From Acidobacteriota bacterium (GTDB lineage: Bacteria > Acidobacteriota > Terriglobia > Terriglobales > Acidobacteriaceae): DNA of 5,318 bases. The stretch's first letter is position 1. The number at the start of each line of letters is the position of its first letter. Shown in pieces: positions 3,857 through 5,318 of this stretch. A program made the translations under genes and the position numbers. The notes under the pieces are model-generated. The model saw only the letters and a list, made by a program, of their open reading frames with translations, had not been told where the DNA came from and searched no databases. The DNA lies in assembly GCA_021810815.1 (NCBI GenBank), contig JAJZHR010000215.1, positions 1 through 5,318 of the forward strand, read 5' to 3'.

Positions 3857-5318
3857 ATGGCAGACTACATTTATTTACTTGAAAACCGACTCTCTCCTTC
3901 GCAACAGTTGGCCTTGCAGCAGGTTCGCGAGGTATCCCGCTCCCATGGAATGAACGTGTTCCTGACCGGGGGCGCAGTCCGCGACCTCACCAGCGGCTCA
4001 CCTGTGCGAGACCTGGATGTATCGATTCAGGGAAACGCCCTCAAGTTGAAGAAAGATATAGAGAACGCTGGCGGCGTATTCTCTGGCCAGCATGAGCCGT
4101 CGCAGACGCTCTTCTTCCGGTTTCCGGGAGGCGTGCGTGTGGAAGTCTCCAGCACGCGGACCGAGACCTACCCGCAGCCGGGGAAGCCGGTCTACCACCC
4201 TGCGGACCTGAAACAGGATCTCTATCGGCGGGACTTCACGGCCAATGCGATGGCGCTGTCCCTGAACGAGGGGTCGTATGGGTTGTTGATCGATCCGATG
4301 AATGGCGTGGCGGATATCGAGAGCCGCTATCTGCGGCTGGCGAGCAACTACGGGTTCATCGAGGATCCGGTGCGTCTGGTACGCGCGACCCGGCTGAGCG
4401 CTCGCCTGGGCTGGCAGATGGACGAGAAGACGCAGGCCCGCTACCAGATAGCCAAGGATGAGAAGTACATCTCTGCTCTGGGGGAGTACAGCCGGGGATA
4501 TGAGCTGGAGGAGATCGTCCACGAGGAGGATCCTCTGAAGGTGTTGAAGGCGCTGGAGGCGGAGGGGTGGATGAAGGTGCTGTTCCCGGCCTGGACGACG
4601 GCGAAGGCGAACATACCTGGTCTGCAGGCCCTGCATGACACGCTGGCGCAGATGCAGATGCAGGGGGTGAGCCCGGATGCGTCGGCGGCGAACTTCGAGT
4701 TGCTGACGGCCAGGATGTCTCCCAAGGAGGTCCAGTCTCTGAAGGATCTGTTCCCTCGGCAAGGCTTTGTGGCGGAGATCGAAGGACAGGAAGCGTCGTC
4801 GAAGGAGTTCGCCAAGCTGCTGCTGGGCAAGGAGGCGAGTTCTCCCTCCGCGACGTGGAAGCTGATGACGTCGTATCCTGCCGAGGCTGTGCTGTGGCTG
4901 GCGCACACGTCAAAGAATGCGGCGGTGCAGGCGAAATTCCATGATTTCTTTGTGGTGTGGCCAGAGGCTCGGCAGAAGTATCCCTACCTGATGATGCAGG
5001 AGATGCGCATTACGCCGGATCTGCCCCGCTACCAGGAGCTGCTGCAGAGTTTGTTTTTTGAGATGATGGACGGCAAGTTGCAGACGCCGGAGGAGATGAA
5101 GGCTTTTCTGGAGCCGTATTCGCCTCCTGCTCCGCCTCCTCCCATTCATCTGCGGCGTCCGCGCGCGGCCAAGAAGGTCGAGGGCAAGAAGCCCCGCAAG
5201 AAGGCCGCCGACAAGGCGGAGGCGCAAGCAGCGCTTGCTGAGGCTGGGGAGCACGCTGCGATTGCAGAAGGCGAGTCTGGAGCTGCGGAGTTGGAGATGG
5301 CTGGCTGGGGAGCTTCTG
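3857..5318 (+). CDS. CCA tRNA nucleotidyltransferase / poly(A) polymerase family protein (3' end outside window)
   Basis: The class II nucleotidyltransferase family adds CCA to tRNA 3' ends or A-tails to RNA in the cytoplasm, using two metal ions. At least 487 residues are present, with no stop before the edge. FLTGGAVRDL (35-44) is the GG-x-x-R nucleotide motif, RDLD (51-54) supplies the catalytic carboxylates D52 and D54, VEVSSTRTETY (95-105) offers E96 as a likely third, RRDFTANAMAL (124-134) is motif B and FIEDPVRLVRATRLSARLGW (167-186) contains the EDxxR base-selection motif at 169-173. A helical body follows to about 420, with no HD domain visible. Then comes a linker YSPPAPPPP (421-429) and a Lys/Ala/Glu-rich tail (433-487 and beyond), making it longer than ordinary CCA enzymes (about 400-450). 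The ATG at 3857 lacks a Shine-Dalgarno sequence; an in-frame TTG at 3779 would add 26 basic/Pro-rich residues. CCA addition versus polyadenylation cannot be settled by sequence alone, so no symbol is given. Confidence 0.92.
   Translation, partial: MADYIYLLENRLSPSQQLALQQVREVSRSHGMNVFLTGGAVRDLTSGSPVRDLDVSIQGNALKLKKDIENAGGVFSGQHEPSQTLFFRFPGGVRVEVSSTRTETYPQPGKPVYHPADLKQDLYRRDFTANAMALSLNEGSYGLLIDPMNGVADIESRYLRLASNYGFIEDPVRLVRATRLSARLGWQMDEKTQARYQIAKDEKYISALGEYSRGYELEEIVHEEDPLKVLKALEAEGWMKVLFPAWTTAKANIPGLQALHDTLAQMQMQGVSPDASAANFELLTARMSPKEVQSLKDLFPRQGFVAEIEGQEASSKEFAKLLLGKEASSPSATWKLMTSYPAEAVLWLAHTSKNAAVQAKFHDFFVVWPEARQKYPYLMMQEMRITPDLPRYQELLQSLFFEMMDGKLQTPEEMKAFLEPYSPPAPPPPIHLRRPRAAKKVEGKKPRKKAADKAEAQAALAEAGEHAAIAEGESGAAELEMAGWGAS

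Noticed and set aside
3625..3858. 77-codon minus-strand ORF across the divergent intergenic region
   Set aside because: It fills the promoter region, has no recognisable domain or ribosome-binding site, and ends immediately upstream of the 183-aa gene.
3721..3882. 53-codon ORF upstream of and overlapping the nucleotidyltransferase start (possible regulatory uORF)
   Set aside because: There is no ribosome-binding site, its start lies upstream of the best candidate promoter, and its composition is not protein-like.
3998..4906. 302-codon open frame on the minus strand
   Set aside because: It is antisense to the nucleotidyltransferase and Arg/Leu/Gln-rich, while the plus-strand frame holds all the catalytic motifs.

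Overview
The window is GC-rich and carries five genes plus short regulatory stretches. Three clues point to a diderm bacterium, most likely an acidobacterium of the Terriglobia type (Granulicella, Terriglobus, Edaphobacter or relatives). It has an lpxD gene for lipid A. Its first gene is the Gly/Ser-rich C-terminal part of a pseudopilin-like protein of a kind I associate with Acidobacteriota. It also has a small conserved protein next to lpxD and a CCA-enzyme-family protein, both of which look acidobacterial. The lineage is an inference from remembered family character, not from a database search.

Layout, left to right. Positions 1-887 (+) hold the 3' part of the pseudopilin-like gene; its N-terminus lies outside the window. 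A 212-base gap (888-1099) follows, with a hairpin at the stop codon and a TACAAT box just before the next gene. thiG (1100-1882, +) encodes the thiazole synthase of thiamine biosynthesis. A 117-base convergent gap (1883-1999) holds one inverted-repeat arm on the left and two possible partner arms on the right. lpxD (2000-3022, -) and an unnamed 183-residue protein (3070-3621, -) run leftward and may form a two-gene operon with the small gene first. A 235-base divergent gap (3622-3856) holds candidate promoters in both directions and a perfect 9-bp hairpin. A tRNA nucleotidyltransferase/poly(A) polymerase-family gene starts at 3857 (+) and runs off the right edge without a stop.

The genes do not form one pathway. 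They look like a housekeeping neighbourhood covering secretion or pilus assembly, cofactor synthesis, outer-membrane lipid A and tRNA 3'-end or RNA tailing. I see no mobile element, CRISPR array, RNA gene or integrated phage, and no clear new multi-gene system. The most interesting signals are modest. thiG and lpxD both have TACAAT 6-7 bases before the ATG and no Shine-Dalgarno sequence, which suggests leaderless mRNAs. A shared AGGGTTTGCG motif lies just after two stop codons on opposite strands. The small protein beside lpxD may be an internal duplication. The nucleotidyltransferase has a Pro-rich then Lys/Ala-rich tail.
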